From the NCBI RefSeq assembly GCF_963675165.1, contig NC_087379.1, forward strand, positions 7,780,339-7,844,338: a stretch of DNA of 64,000 bases. The letters run 5' to 3'. Source of the DNA: Halichondria panicea. Its lineage: Eukaryota; Porifera; Demospongiae; Suberitida; Halichondriidae. A model generated the notes under the pieces. The model worked only from the letters and a program-made list of their open reading frames with translations, ran no database searches and was not told the DNA's origin. The position numbers and the translations under genes are program-made. Positions 1-9,764 of this stretch are shown piece after piece. Position 1 is the first letter of the stretch. Each line of letters starts with the position of its first letter.

Positions 1-1530
1 TCAGACCAGTGTGTGTGCGTACCTCAAGAACCAACAGTAAGCTCCATTGTGTACTGTGTAACCTCTTGATTTCAGACCTGTGTGTGTGCGTACCTCAAGA
101 ACCAACAGTAAGCTCCATTGTGTACTGTGTAACCTCTTGATTTCAGACCTGTGTGCGTGCGTACCTCAAGAACCAACAGTAAGCTATTGTGTACTTTGTA
201 ACCTCTTGATTTCAGACCAGTGTGTGTGCGTACCTCAAGAACCAACAGTAAGCTCCATTGTGTACTTTGTAACCTCTTGATTTCAGACCAGTGTGTGTGC
301 GTACCTCAAGAACCAACAGTAAGCTCCATTGTGTACTTTGTAACCTCTTGATTTCAGCCCTGTGTGTGTGCGTACCTCAAGAACCATCAGTAAGCTCCAT
401 TGTGTACTTTGTAACCTCTTGATTTCAGCCCTGTGTGTGTGCGTACCTCAAGAACCAACAGTAAGCTCCATTGTGTACTTTGTAATCTCTTGATTTCAGC
501 CCTGTGTGTGTGCGTACCTCAAGAACCAACAGTAAGCTCCATTGTGTACTGTGTAACCTCTTGATTTCAGACCAGTGTGTGTGCGTACCTCAAGAACCAA
601 CAGTAAGCTACATTAATAGTTCTACGCACGTGCTGTGGAATATTCTGTCTCTTTGATTTCAGACCAGTGTGTGTGCATACCTCAAACCAATTGCAACAGT
701 AAGCTACATTAATAGTTCTGCATGTGCTGTGGAATATTCTGTCTCTTTAATTTCAGACCAGGGCTCTAGGGTTAGGGTTAGGGTGTGTGCATACCTCAAG
801 AACCCACAGTAAGCTCCATTAATAGTTCTACATGTGCTGTGGAATATTCTGTCTCTTTGATTTCAGACCAGTGTGTGTGCGTACCTCAAGAACCAACAGT
901 AAGCTACATTAATAGTTCTGCATGTGCTGTGGAATATTCTGTCTCTTTGATTTCAGACCAGTGTGTGTGCGTACCTCAAGAACCAACAGTAAGCTACATT
1001 AATAGTTCTGCATGCGCTGTGGAATATTCTGTCTCTTTAATTTCAGACCAGGGCTCTAGGGTTAGGGTTAGGTACGGTGTGTGCATACCTCAAGAACCAA
1101 CAGTAAGCTCCATTAATAGTTCTTCATGTGCTGTGGACTATTCTGTCTCTTTGATTTCAGACCAGTGTGTGTGCGTACCTCAAGAACCAACAGTAAGCTC
1201 CATTAATAGTTCTACATGTGCTGTGGAATATTCTGTCTCTTTGATTTCAGACCAGTGTGTGTGCGTACCTCAAGAACCAACAGTAAGCTCCATTAATAGT
1301 TCTACATGTACTGTGGAATATTCTGTCTCTTTTATTTCAGACCAGTGTGTGTGCGTACCTCAAGAACCAACAGTAAGCTACATTCATAGTTCTACATGTG
1401 CTGTGGAATACTCTGTCTCTTTTATTTCTGACCAGTGTGTGTGCGTACCTCAAGAACCAACAGTAAGCTCCATTAATAGTTCTACATGTGCTGTGGAATA
1501 TTCTGATTTCAGACCAGTGTGTGTGTCTAG
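1..1530. repeat. Tandem array of about 19 microexon-like units
   Basis: About 19 copies of one unit, period about 71 bp up to position 600 and about 90 bp after that. Each unit has a pyrimidine-rich stretch ending in ttgatttcag, a 32-nt block accagtgtg...aaccaaca, then gtaagct. Every unit therefore looks like an intron acceptor, a 32-nt exon and a donor, separated by intron-like spacers of about 39 or 58 nt. Because 90 is a multiple of three, the right half stays open for 260 codons (785-1567), encoding a roughly 30-residue repeat; this may be a by-product of the repeat. Two units (near 768 and 1058) carry TTAGGG-type repeats. The array runs off the left edge. It could be part of a gene or a plain satellite. 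Confidence 0.85.
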
Positions 1531-1598
1531 TACAAGCCCTCCTAGAAACAGTGAGTTCCCTTGGTGATAGCAAGCTAGGGTGTGTAATCCGCTCGCCT

Positions 1599-1674
1599 TA
1601 AAGTACTCCAAAATATGAGAAGAGACGAAATTGCTAGTAAAGTGTTTAAACATTGCCTAGAGAAGGAACAATGA
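1599..1674 (+). pseudogene. Truncated 3' end of a DEATH-domain exon
   Basis: This stretch matches 22464-22532, the end of the DEATH-domain exon, almost base for base, including the final ...KHCLEKEQ and the TGA stop at 1672-1674. Homology starts abruptly at about 1599, just after the tandem array, so only the last helix of the domain remains. It marks the left edge of segmental-duplication unit 1. The sequence after the stop continues to match the flank of the 22.5 kb copy. Confidence 0.75.
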
Positions 1675-2330
1675 ACTGTACACTTGATTATAATTATTGT
1701 TATTTTAGCATTATTTGTTTTGTGCCTGTTATTTATGAATCGGTTTGCTTGTATTATAATTTGTGAATGTCTTGATACATAATTTGTATATAATTATGTG
1801 CAGTACCAGTAACGTATTTAATTATTATGATGGTTATAATTATATATCCCCATGCCATGCACGGATTGTTGGCTGTGTATATTGTTTATACCTTATATCA
1901 CCTCATGTATTAATATTCTGTCTACATTCCTTGTATGTACCGTTACATTCTATTATAGCACCAGCCTCGGTTAGGACGCCCTCTTTTATAACGCCTATAA
2001 TTATACTACCATATAAAATCACGTACATTGTTTTTAGAAAAATAATTATTTTTTACTGGTTCTATAATTAGAACGATTACGGTATTCATGTATAAGTATA
2101 CATTACCCAGCAGGTCACAAATTGTTAATTGTTAATTCATATAATGCCAAGACACAATAATGTCATCAGCTAGCTACTAAACACATACAGCTCTCAAAAT
2201 GACAACTGAACGATCTACTAGTAGCTACACGATAACAATAATAAACTAGATAGCTGGCTAGATAATCACTCGCTAAAATGCTGATACTAGAGCTAATAGC
2301 AGACAACTCAATTGAAATGAGGTTAAGTTG
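1675..2330. other. Noncoding flank shared by both duplication units
   Basis: AT-rich sequence matching 22533-22935 and 23570-23760. The second copy has an extra block of about 640 bp (22936-23570) that is absent here. I see no coding exon. The pair cttaacctcatttcaattgagt and its flank is conserved in both copies and probably lies downstream of the minus-strand selenoprotein K gene. Confidence 0.6.
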
Positions 2331-2449
2331 AAATCGTTATCCAAAATTCATAGTCCAAATCGTTGCAGTAGGTGAGAGGGGGCTTTACTCAGTCTTGCTT
2401 GGTGGGGGTTCGGATTACTGTTGGGCCCAGGAAAGAAGTGTTGAACTAT

Positions 2450-2670
2450 CAGCATTGCTCAGACTCCAGATACTTTAGTTCTCAAAAAGGTCATAGGTGG
2501 TGGTTGAGAGTGTGGTGTCCTCGGAGGGTGAGGTTGGGTCGGTGGTGCCACTGCTGATAGGGGGCTCATATCGGAGGTGATGTCATTACTGTAGAATGGA
2601 GCATCTGCTGACCACATGTTGGTGCTGTCCCAGTTAGGACTGGTGCTCTGCAGAGAGAGGGGGGGCATCA
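2450..2670 (-). other. Probable 3' terminal exon or UTR of selenoprotein K (copy A)
   Basis: On the minus strand a pyrimidine tract ending ctctctgcag (about 2652-2663) precedes sequence conserved with copy B (24064-23825). In copy B this is open for 79 codons, ending SKTE. In copy A a 4-base deletion relative to copy B shifts the frame. The block is either 3' UTR, where a SECIS would be expected, or the end of another minus-strand gene. Confidence 0.35.
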
Positions 2671-2789
2671 TGATCAGATAATATACACAGTGTAGGTCTG
2701 CTAAAACATACAGTACATTATACAGTACAAGTTTGTGTGTGGTCAATGTACACTATAAAATCCTAACATGTGTGTATCAACTTTCTAAC

Positions 2790-2945
2790 ACAACACCCAC
2801 ACCACCCACACCACACACACAATACCTTCCTCATCCACCACCCACACCACACACACACAATACCTTCCTCATCCACCACCACACACACACACACCACACC
2901 TTCCTCATCCACCACCCACACACACAATACCTTCCTCATCCACCG
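2790..2945. repeat. CA-rich minisatellite with ccttcctcatccacc units
   Basis: Imperfect repeats of cacacacacaataccttcctcatccacc occupy the intron just downstream of the selenoprotein K TGA exon. One unit contains the exon's own last bases and donor, so the repeat seems to have grown from the splice junction. Confidence 0.7.
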
Positions 2946-3398
2946 CCCATGGGGGGAGGTCCAGCACCACCACCAGCACCCTTACCAACACGACCAATAC
3001 GTCTCCCTTGATCAGCACTGCACACACAAAGGTAGGAATAATAAATACTAGGTAGGCATAAAATTGGCAACACAAAACAAAACAGTATAAGAGACACTAT
3101 AAACGCACACTCCAGATCGCCTATAGTCTGTGCTGCGTGATGGTCCAGTAGCACTAGCTCCAGGGCTTATTAGAGTCTTGAAGCTGTGAGAGCAGGGAGG
3201 GTTGAAACACACTGGCATGATCAGGGTGTGTGTAACTTACAACAAGACAAAGAAGTTAATGACAGCCCAGAACAAGTCAACGATACCGTCCACACTCAGC
3301 CATGACCTGTTCTCAAGGACTTTACCTGCACACAGTAGAGTATGGAGTGTGTGTCAGCTAATATCACACTCACACTTACCTCCTGATAAATACACCAT
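2931..3398 (-). CDS. SELENOK: Selenoprotein K, with in-frame TGA for selenocysteine
   Basis: Four short minus-strand exons join in frame: 3398-3380 (starts MVYLSGG), 3325-3241, 3183-3109 and 3017-2931. All have GT-AG boundaries with matching phases 1, 2, 2. The product has the selenoprotein K layout: a short MVY start, one transmembrane helix (about residues 20-36, LFWAVINFFVLLFF), an Arg/Gly-rich tail and the C-terminal PPPMGGG-TGA-GR, which matches the family ending GGUGR. The TGA at 2936-2938 is codon 87, close to the family length of 91-94. SelK is an ER membrane selenoprotein that acts in ER-associated degradation and in palmitoylation with DHHC6. A donor follows at 2930, so the stop codon and 3' UTR are probably in a downstream exon near 2660. 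I could not identify a SECIS element with confidence. The start lies 200 bp head-to-head with the ankyrin-ZU5 gene. Confidence 0.8.
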
Positions 3399-3598
3399 AG
3401 CTTCCTTGAATCTTCTTGTATGGAACTACTTGCACCACTTGTACACGTACACATACTAGAACTCAGCTAGCTAGCTAGCTCTTCCATCTATTGTATGGAG
3501 ACCACGCCCCTTCTACTGTGGGTGGCAGTAGAAAGGCGTGGTCTTAATCTCGTGAGGGCAAACAAACAACAAAGGGGCGTACCTGCTACCTGATAATA
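3399..3598. promoter_or_regulatory. Bidirectional promoter region, selenoprotein K / ankyrin-ZU5 A
   Basis: Only 200 bp separate the two divergent start codons. The interval contains the inverted pair gaccacgcccc (from about 3501) and aggcgtggtc (about 3533-3542), and the same pair is kept in the copy B interval (about 24800-24838). Conservation in both units suggests a shared regulatory element. Confidence 0.5.
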
Positions 3599-6500
3599 AT
3601 GGCCGACATACTCAGTGCTGCCAGGGCTGGTGACTTGAGTGCTTTGCGAGATGCTATCAAGAGGGGAGAGGATGTCAACAGTGTGAAGGTAAGCTGGTTT
3701 GCAGAGCTAAAGCTGTGAAAGTCTATTTTTGCTGTCATGCTATAAATTTAATACCTACCCAATCAAAAGTTGATTTGGGCGCTGTAAACTACGCTCACTG
3801 CACACTCAGTTTGGGGCAAATGGTAAATTCCAAAAAATAAGTGTAACTATGATCTATCACACAGATGTGTTGTCAAAAGTTATTATTATGCTCTCACTCT
3901 TGTAGGATTGGTGGACTCCACTCATGGTGGCAGCCAGGGGAGGGCACACTGACTGTGTTATACAGCTGCTCTCCTCAGGAGCAGTGCTGGACCTGGCTAA
4001 CAAGGTGAGTATCTGATACTAAACTGATGGTCTATAGGAGTTATAATTATACATGGACATTGCCTTAAAATCACCTCTATGCTGAATAATTGTTGACAAG
4101 CATTCCATGGAATTGATTGGGTTGACTATTATTTTGGTTTGTGTGGATTTTAATCTACCGTCACTCAACTACGAGCTAACTTGCTGAAAGATTAGAGTTA
4201 GTGTTATGTACTTTTGTGTGTGTGGATGGATGACGTCAGATGCAACCACTCTATTATAGTAAATATTGCCAATCCTTACTTTATTTGTAATTACAGCACC
4301 AACTCTGACTGAATTCCATTATTTAAGTCCTCCAACGGTTGCTGTAATTAAAAGACGTAATTATTTGTGATGTCAGGCTCAAGGCAGTCGGCTTTTCTTT
4401 TATTATGCACATGCATTTGATTTGTAGAGCTGCTGTAAAATACAGAGACGAAAAATCAAACCGTACAGTTGGTCCACTGCATACTGAAAGATTGCACTCA
4501 ACACTAGAATAGCTGTGCGCTTAAGCGCCACCATAATATTTTTGAGGTTATAAAAGTTGATTTAGGCGCTGTAAACTACGCTCACTGCACACTCAGTTTG
4601 GGGCAAATGGTAAATTCCAAAAATAAGTGTAACTATGATCTATCACACAGATGTGTTGTCAAAAGTTATTATTATGCTCTCACTCTTGTAGTATAGGCAG
4701 ACTCCACTCATGATGGCAGCCAGGTATGGTCACACTGACTGTATTAGAGAGCTGCTCTCCTCAGGAGCCGTGGTGGACCTGGCTAGCAAGGTGAGTATCT
4801 GATTGTGTTTATAGGCAGCATGTTTGTGACCATTAATTTTCATCATTTGGTAAATGAAATATTTGCGCATGTACTTACAATTATGCACATTGCCAGTATT
4901 TTAATTGTTACGTTTTGCTTATAATTTTACGCTTATCTTGCTTAATTATTTGTGTCTAAGTTGACGAACTGGGCTGCATACGTTTTCGTGGATATGTTGT
5001 ACACAAATGAATAATTATGATACGTACGTAGCACTTAAAAAGGTTGTACAGTTTAATAACATAGCTGGATAGTTGCATTTTTGCTCTTTGCCAATCCCTT
5101 TCCTTTACTTTATTTATGGTCTATCGCACAGATGTGTTCTCAAAAGTTACTGTATGCTCTCACTCTTGTAGGGTGTCTGATTTGCTAAATTTTCTGTGAC
5201 GTACATACGTATATATACATGCAGTTGTAGGTGTACTGTCATCATTGTTAAGTACATGTACTGACAATCACATGCATGACTGTACATTTCCTTAGTGCTT
5301 TAAACTGATGTCCCAGTCATTTGTACCTTAACAGATATCCCCAACCTCTTAATATGCAATTACCGTTGCCAGTATTGCTCTGTCAGCAAATTACATGTAA
5401 TACGCATTAGACCACTTTACCTCTTACAATGTACGTCTCATCCCTTCATATCATCATCATCACAGTATGGAGAGACTGCTCTGATGGTGGCCAAGGAATC
5501 ACCTCACTCTAACCCTTCAGTAATAAAGCTGCTGGAGGAAGCTACTGAATCACATGTGAGTCCATACCTCAATAATGCACACACTGATCACGAGTGTTTT
5601 AGTTTACATAATTATGTACATGTTCATCAATGAAATAACGGCATCGTTTTCTTTTCCCGATTTTTGATTATTTTCACTGATGAGCTCGTACTTTTCTTTG
5701 ATACAGTAATACTGTCAGTGATGTAATTTAGTGGTCTTAACTGTATTACAGTTCCAATATTACACACACCCAAACAAGCATGAATACCATTACATGTGCC
5801 CCCCCCCCCCCACACACACACACACACACACAGTCACGTCCACAGTCTGTTCCAGTCCTCCCCAGGAACTGGACTGTTGTAACTGACACAGAAACGTGAG
5901 TGGCTATTGCACAGTTGAGTCACTAGCTTTATGAATGTGAGTCAAAATAGGAAGAAGCCAGTCTACCAGAACAAGGCAGCAGGGGAAACCGTCTCTACAC
6001 CACCTGGATGTAAGTGTGTGCTTGTGCTGTATCCAGCACATGGTTCTGTGTGTTTACCTCCTGTGTAGATCCCCTGCACCAAACCTCCACACACCCTGAT
6101 GTCACTTTTTACGACAAGCCTCAAGAGAAGGAGTTCACCTCCAGTGGTGGTTATGCTGACTTTGATAATGGAGTTCACGTGACTGTTCCAGCTAATGCTG
6201 TCCCAGCAGGGACCTCTGTGGGCATTAAAGTCCAACCCAGCCTTGCCTCCAAAGAGGTATTTGTGATGCCTGAGGGCATTCAGTCTGCCAGTCCGTCCTA
6301 CTTGATCTCTGGTGAAGGTCTAAACGGAGAGGTGACCCTGAGCATGGAGCATCATGTACGAGTGTCCACCCAACAAGAAGCTGATGACCTCCTCTTTCTC
6401 CAAGCTGACTCGTCTCCCAAGAGATCTGGTTCTCATAGTGTCTATGAGTACCAGAAAATACCAGAGGGGAGGTCGGAGTTCTCTCCTGGAGGGAACACTG

Positions 6501-8979
6501 GGAGACTGACGCTGGGCACACGGCTGAAGAACTTCTTCAAAATTGGACGGAAAAATAGAGGTTAATACTTAGAAAAATGAATGACTTCCAATTGACCGAT
6601 TATATTATATGTACAGGCAAGACTGACAGTAACCTCTACACTGTCAGAGTCTACCGGTCTCCTCTACAAACAACTGAGGACAGGATAGCCATCATTGTAG
6701 TCAGTCTCTGTGGGAGCTTATACGCTAAGGTAAGATTGCTCAATTGAAATGTGCTCATTTTATGTATCTACAGTTTCTGGAGACACTTGATACAGTGTTG
6801 ATCCCACGAGACTATCCTGAAGTGTCTTCAAAGTCAATTGACAGGACAAGTCAAGGACCACTGACGTTTGTTGATATGTGTGCCACTCTCAACATTCCCC
6901 CAGTGCTGGGATGGTCTGTGGAACTAGACAAAGAATTGGTAAAATGTGAAGTTGGACATACTCTTAAAATCACATTCTCTTCATTTTCAGATCTTGCGTA
7001 GTGGAGTGGATCAGCCTGAGGTAGAGAAGTACAGACCTGAGGATCTCCACGACTACCCTCCCAGGATAATCTGCAGGCTCTTCCCTGAGAAGAATGCTCC
7101 CAAGAGAACCACCTGTACCATCTCCTTGTCAGGACTACTGCCACAGGTCAAAGTTCACCTATCATTGAAAATACCCACCCCCAAAGTTGCTGTGGATACT
7201 ACTAAACTACAGGTATTCACGTTTGTATAGTGTAGCCTCTTGAAATGGTGTAGTGGGTACCTTTGGCAAACTAAATTTGGTTTACCCCTTTAAATATATA
7301 AAGGCCTTTTTGTTAAATCAACTTGCACATGTATAAGTTAATTAATGCACACACAGTTTTTGTTTACAATGTACATTGTAGTTAAGTCTCATTCCAACTT
7401 GTTTAGGAGGCCACTGATGAGTTGAGAAGGTCTGCCCTGGCAGTAAGTGACACACAACTTGGCTCTACTGTGAAGAGTGTAGTGTCTCTGATGGAGAGAA
7501 TGACTGCAGCTCTGAGGTACCACTCAATTGTCTAGTGGAAGTCTGATTATCACTTTTTTATTCTAAAGGTCATCTTCTCTGAGTGAGCTGACAGCCCACA
7601 CTGACTCCATACGGACAGAGATAGCGTCTGTCCTTGTAGTGACCAGGAGGGTTGTCGAGGAGTGCACAGTACAGAGCATCAGTGAAAACATGGGAGCCAG
7701 TCTCTCTAAGATAGAGACTTTATCTCACCAGCTTTGTCATGTGGCCAAGGTTAAAATCAGATACTGTCTAGGTGAGAACGTGTGTTTATGATATCAAGTG
7801 TTAGCTCTCATTCTCGTAGGTACAGACCAGTCAGAGGAGACAGCTGCTCTTGTTGACCTGGTGGAGAATGGAGCTAATCTGTTGAGAGCTGTGGACTGTC
7901 TACTCAGGGACATCCACACACTCAGTGGAGTCAGTGGTGAGTGTACATTGTCAGCTGTGTATTGAGTATTAAAGGTACCTACCTATTATGTGCACATTGT
8001 TAATCCTCCATTGTTCAATACCACATTCCCTATTCTTGTGTACCGTATAAGCTCTATTTAAGGCGCCACATCAAAAATAGTTACGTTGGTAAAGGTGGCT
8101 CTATTAGGAGGTCGGTTTCGAGGCTGGATGGCACGTCTTTAGAGGGGTGCGTTCTAATTAGAGGTAAAACAGCTTTGCAAAATGGACTGTGAATGTAGAA
8201 ATCCTGCAGCAGTTTTTCTGGTCTTCCAACAAGCCTATGCATAGGTTGCACACGAGAGGTACTGTGGTTCGTTTTGGCTTGAGGGCTGCCCAGATGTGGA
8301 AGAAAGCTAGAATTCTGTGATCTGTTTGCTCATTTTACCTCAACGCGCACGCGTTGAAAATAATTACTCACACATGTGGAGCTCCATTTAGAGTTTCAAA
8401 AATTACTTTGGAGGCTTCATGACGCATCTTTAGAGGGGCGCCTTAAAAAGAGCTTATACGGTATACTGTAAGCCGTGTACTGAGTCTGTTAGTCTGTTAG
8501 TCTCATTTCTTGTACATTGTGTAATTGTACGTGTGCCATAATCCTTTCCACTTCCTCCTATTGTGTACTACCAGCCATATACAGTGTATTGTACATGTAC
8601 TGAGTCTATTTGTTCACATTACATGTACTTAGGTCTCCAGTGTGTGGGCGTATCATGCTCTAACCATTTCCTCTCTCCTGCAGGTAACGCTGGCTACAGT
8701 GTGCTGGTGAGCTGCAGTGAGAAGATAGTCCAGTCACTCTCTGAGGACCCGAAGGCCTTGGCCCTCCACCTCCTGTCAGCTGGGCTCATCACTTTATCTA
8801 TTCTTGAGAAAACCAACGAGTTGAATGAGACCAAGAGAGAGAAGGCCACCAGACTGTACACTGCCCTGCTGGGTGTGGTCAAACACCACCCCCACAAGTA
8901 CCACGAGTTTGTCTCCACTCTCAGACTCAACCCACTACACACTGACTTGGTCACACAATTAGATAGCAAGTACAAGTAG
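3599..8979 (+). CDS. Ankyrin-ZU5-CARD-like protein, copy A (14 exons, 738 aa)
   Basis: Exons 3599-3688, 3906-4004, 4692-4790, 5466-5555, 5834-5895, 5951-6009, 6069-6560, 6617-6729, 6774-6938, 6991-7212, 7407-7516, 7569-7771, 7820-7936 and 8684-8979 join in one open frame. The N-terminus (MADILSAARAGDLSALRDAI...) and the next three exons are ankyrin repeats, two of them exactly 99 nt. The 492-nt exon is a ZU5 domain (DVTFYDKPQEKEFTSSGG..., with the VPANAVPAGTSV core). A conserved region of unknown fold, possibly UPA-like, and helical segments follow. The last exon ends in about 90 helical residues resembling a CARD or other death-fold domain (LALHLLSAGLITLSILEK...). ZU5 plus death-fold proteins (UNC5, PIDD, ankyrins) mediate adaptor or apoptotic signalling; an intracellular signalling or immune role is inferred. 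Intron 3 holds a vestigial acceptor at 5170 with no exon after it. Confidence 0.85.
8042..8463. mobile_element. Inverted-repeat element (accgtataagctc ends) in intron 13
   Basis: The left end accgtataagctctatttaa is mirrored by the right end aaagagcttatacggta, with further internal inverted homology (ttaaggcgcc / ggcgccttaa and tctttagagggg). No coding capacity. A diverged copy lies at the same place in copy B (33079-33500). Its right half is the sequence fused to the end of Dishevelled at 21738-22004. Confidence 0.75.
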
Positions 8980-9764
8980 TTTGTCCACACGTACATTATT
9001 ATGTGTACCCAATAATTCTTTTGTTATTGAGTCTTGAATTTTATGCTGACGTCATATAAATTATTGTTATAAAATTTAATTCTGAACTTGATCTGATTGC
9101 ATGGAGGTATAGCCTATAGCTTCAGCTCTATAAAAGCTTTAATTGATTCCAGGCCGCTATCAAAAATGGGCCTGCATGGGATTAATTATGAGGCAATTCT
9201 CCGCAGGCTGGGTCACCCCTAGCATGCAATGCAGTACATGTACAGTGTTAATAACAAATTAAATTAAAGCAATTGATTTAGCGGTTGAAATAAGATACAG
9301 CACAAAGTGTCTTAACACGACACACACACGTATATACATGACATTAACAATGGATAATAGTCTGGTAGATAGCTAGTTGTAACTGTTTCGTTTGTTGTCA
9401 GGTGTAGCCATTAGATATCAAAAGAAGGAGAACGATGACTCACCACTGGCTGTTTCATCTCCCTCAAATAAGAAACAGAAATCTGTGTCTGTGTGTGTGT
9501 GTGAGGGGGTAGGTGCATGGAGGAGTCATCAAAAACAGGTTTTTTTTTAAAACAGAAGATTTGGGCCCGAAAGTAATTGCTGATCTAAGCACACCATATA
9601 ATTATTGTAGCAAAAACAAACAGCTACTAAATGGTTTGAAATTGGACGTTCACAACACAAGTTATGGACCATGAAAGTCAGCATGGCAAAAAGCAACACA
9701 ATTTGCTACTATGTACAGCACACGCCATAAGCTGCAATAACTCATTTCTATTATAAAAGCATAC
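8980..9764. other. Convergent intergenic region
   Basis: This lies between the ends of ankyrin-ZU5 A (+) and the coiled-coil gene (-). It contains a (tg)n tract near 9490 and a fragment of the cctcgatcccaggcc foldback family near 9150-9180. A conserved minus-strand block at 9425-9470 (ending ccagtg before gtgagtc) may be a small additional 3' exon of the coiled-coil gene. I see nothing else coding. Confidence 0.5.

Noticed and set aside
1-1530. CRISPR-like array at the left edge
   Set aside because: The units are long, adjacent, near-identical across their whole length, and lie in an animal genome. There are no unique spacers and no cas genes.
785-1567. A 260-codon open frame with a 30-residue repeat
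   Set aside because: It arises because the satellite period is a multiple of three and lacks stops. Splice-like signals run through it and there is no independent coding evidence.
6225-6521. Minus-strand frames of about 98 codons opposite the ZU5 exons (also 31292, 55896)
   Set aside because: Antisense shadows of a well-supported domain on the plus strand; they recur in each paralogue only because the coding strand is conserved.
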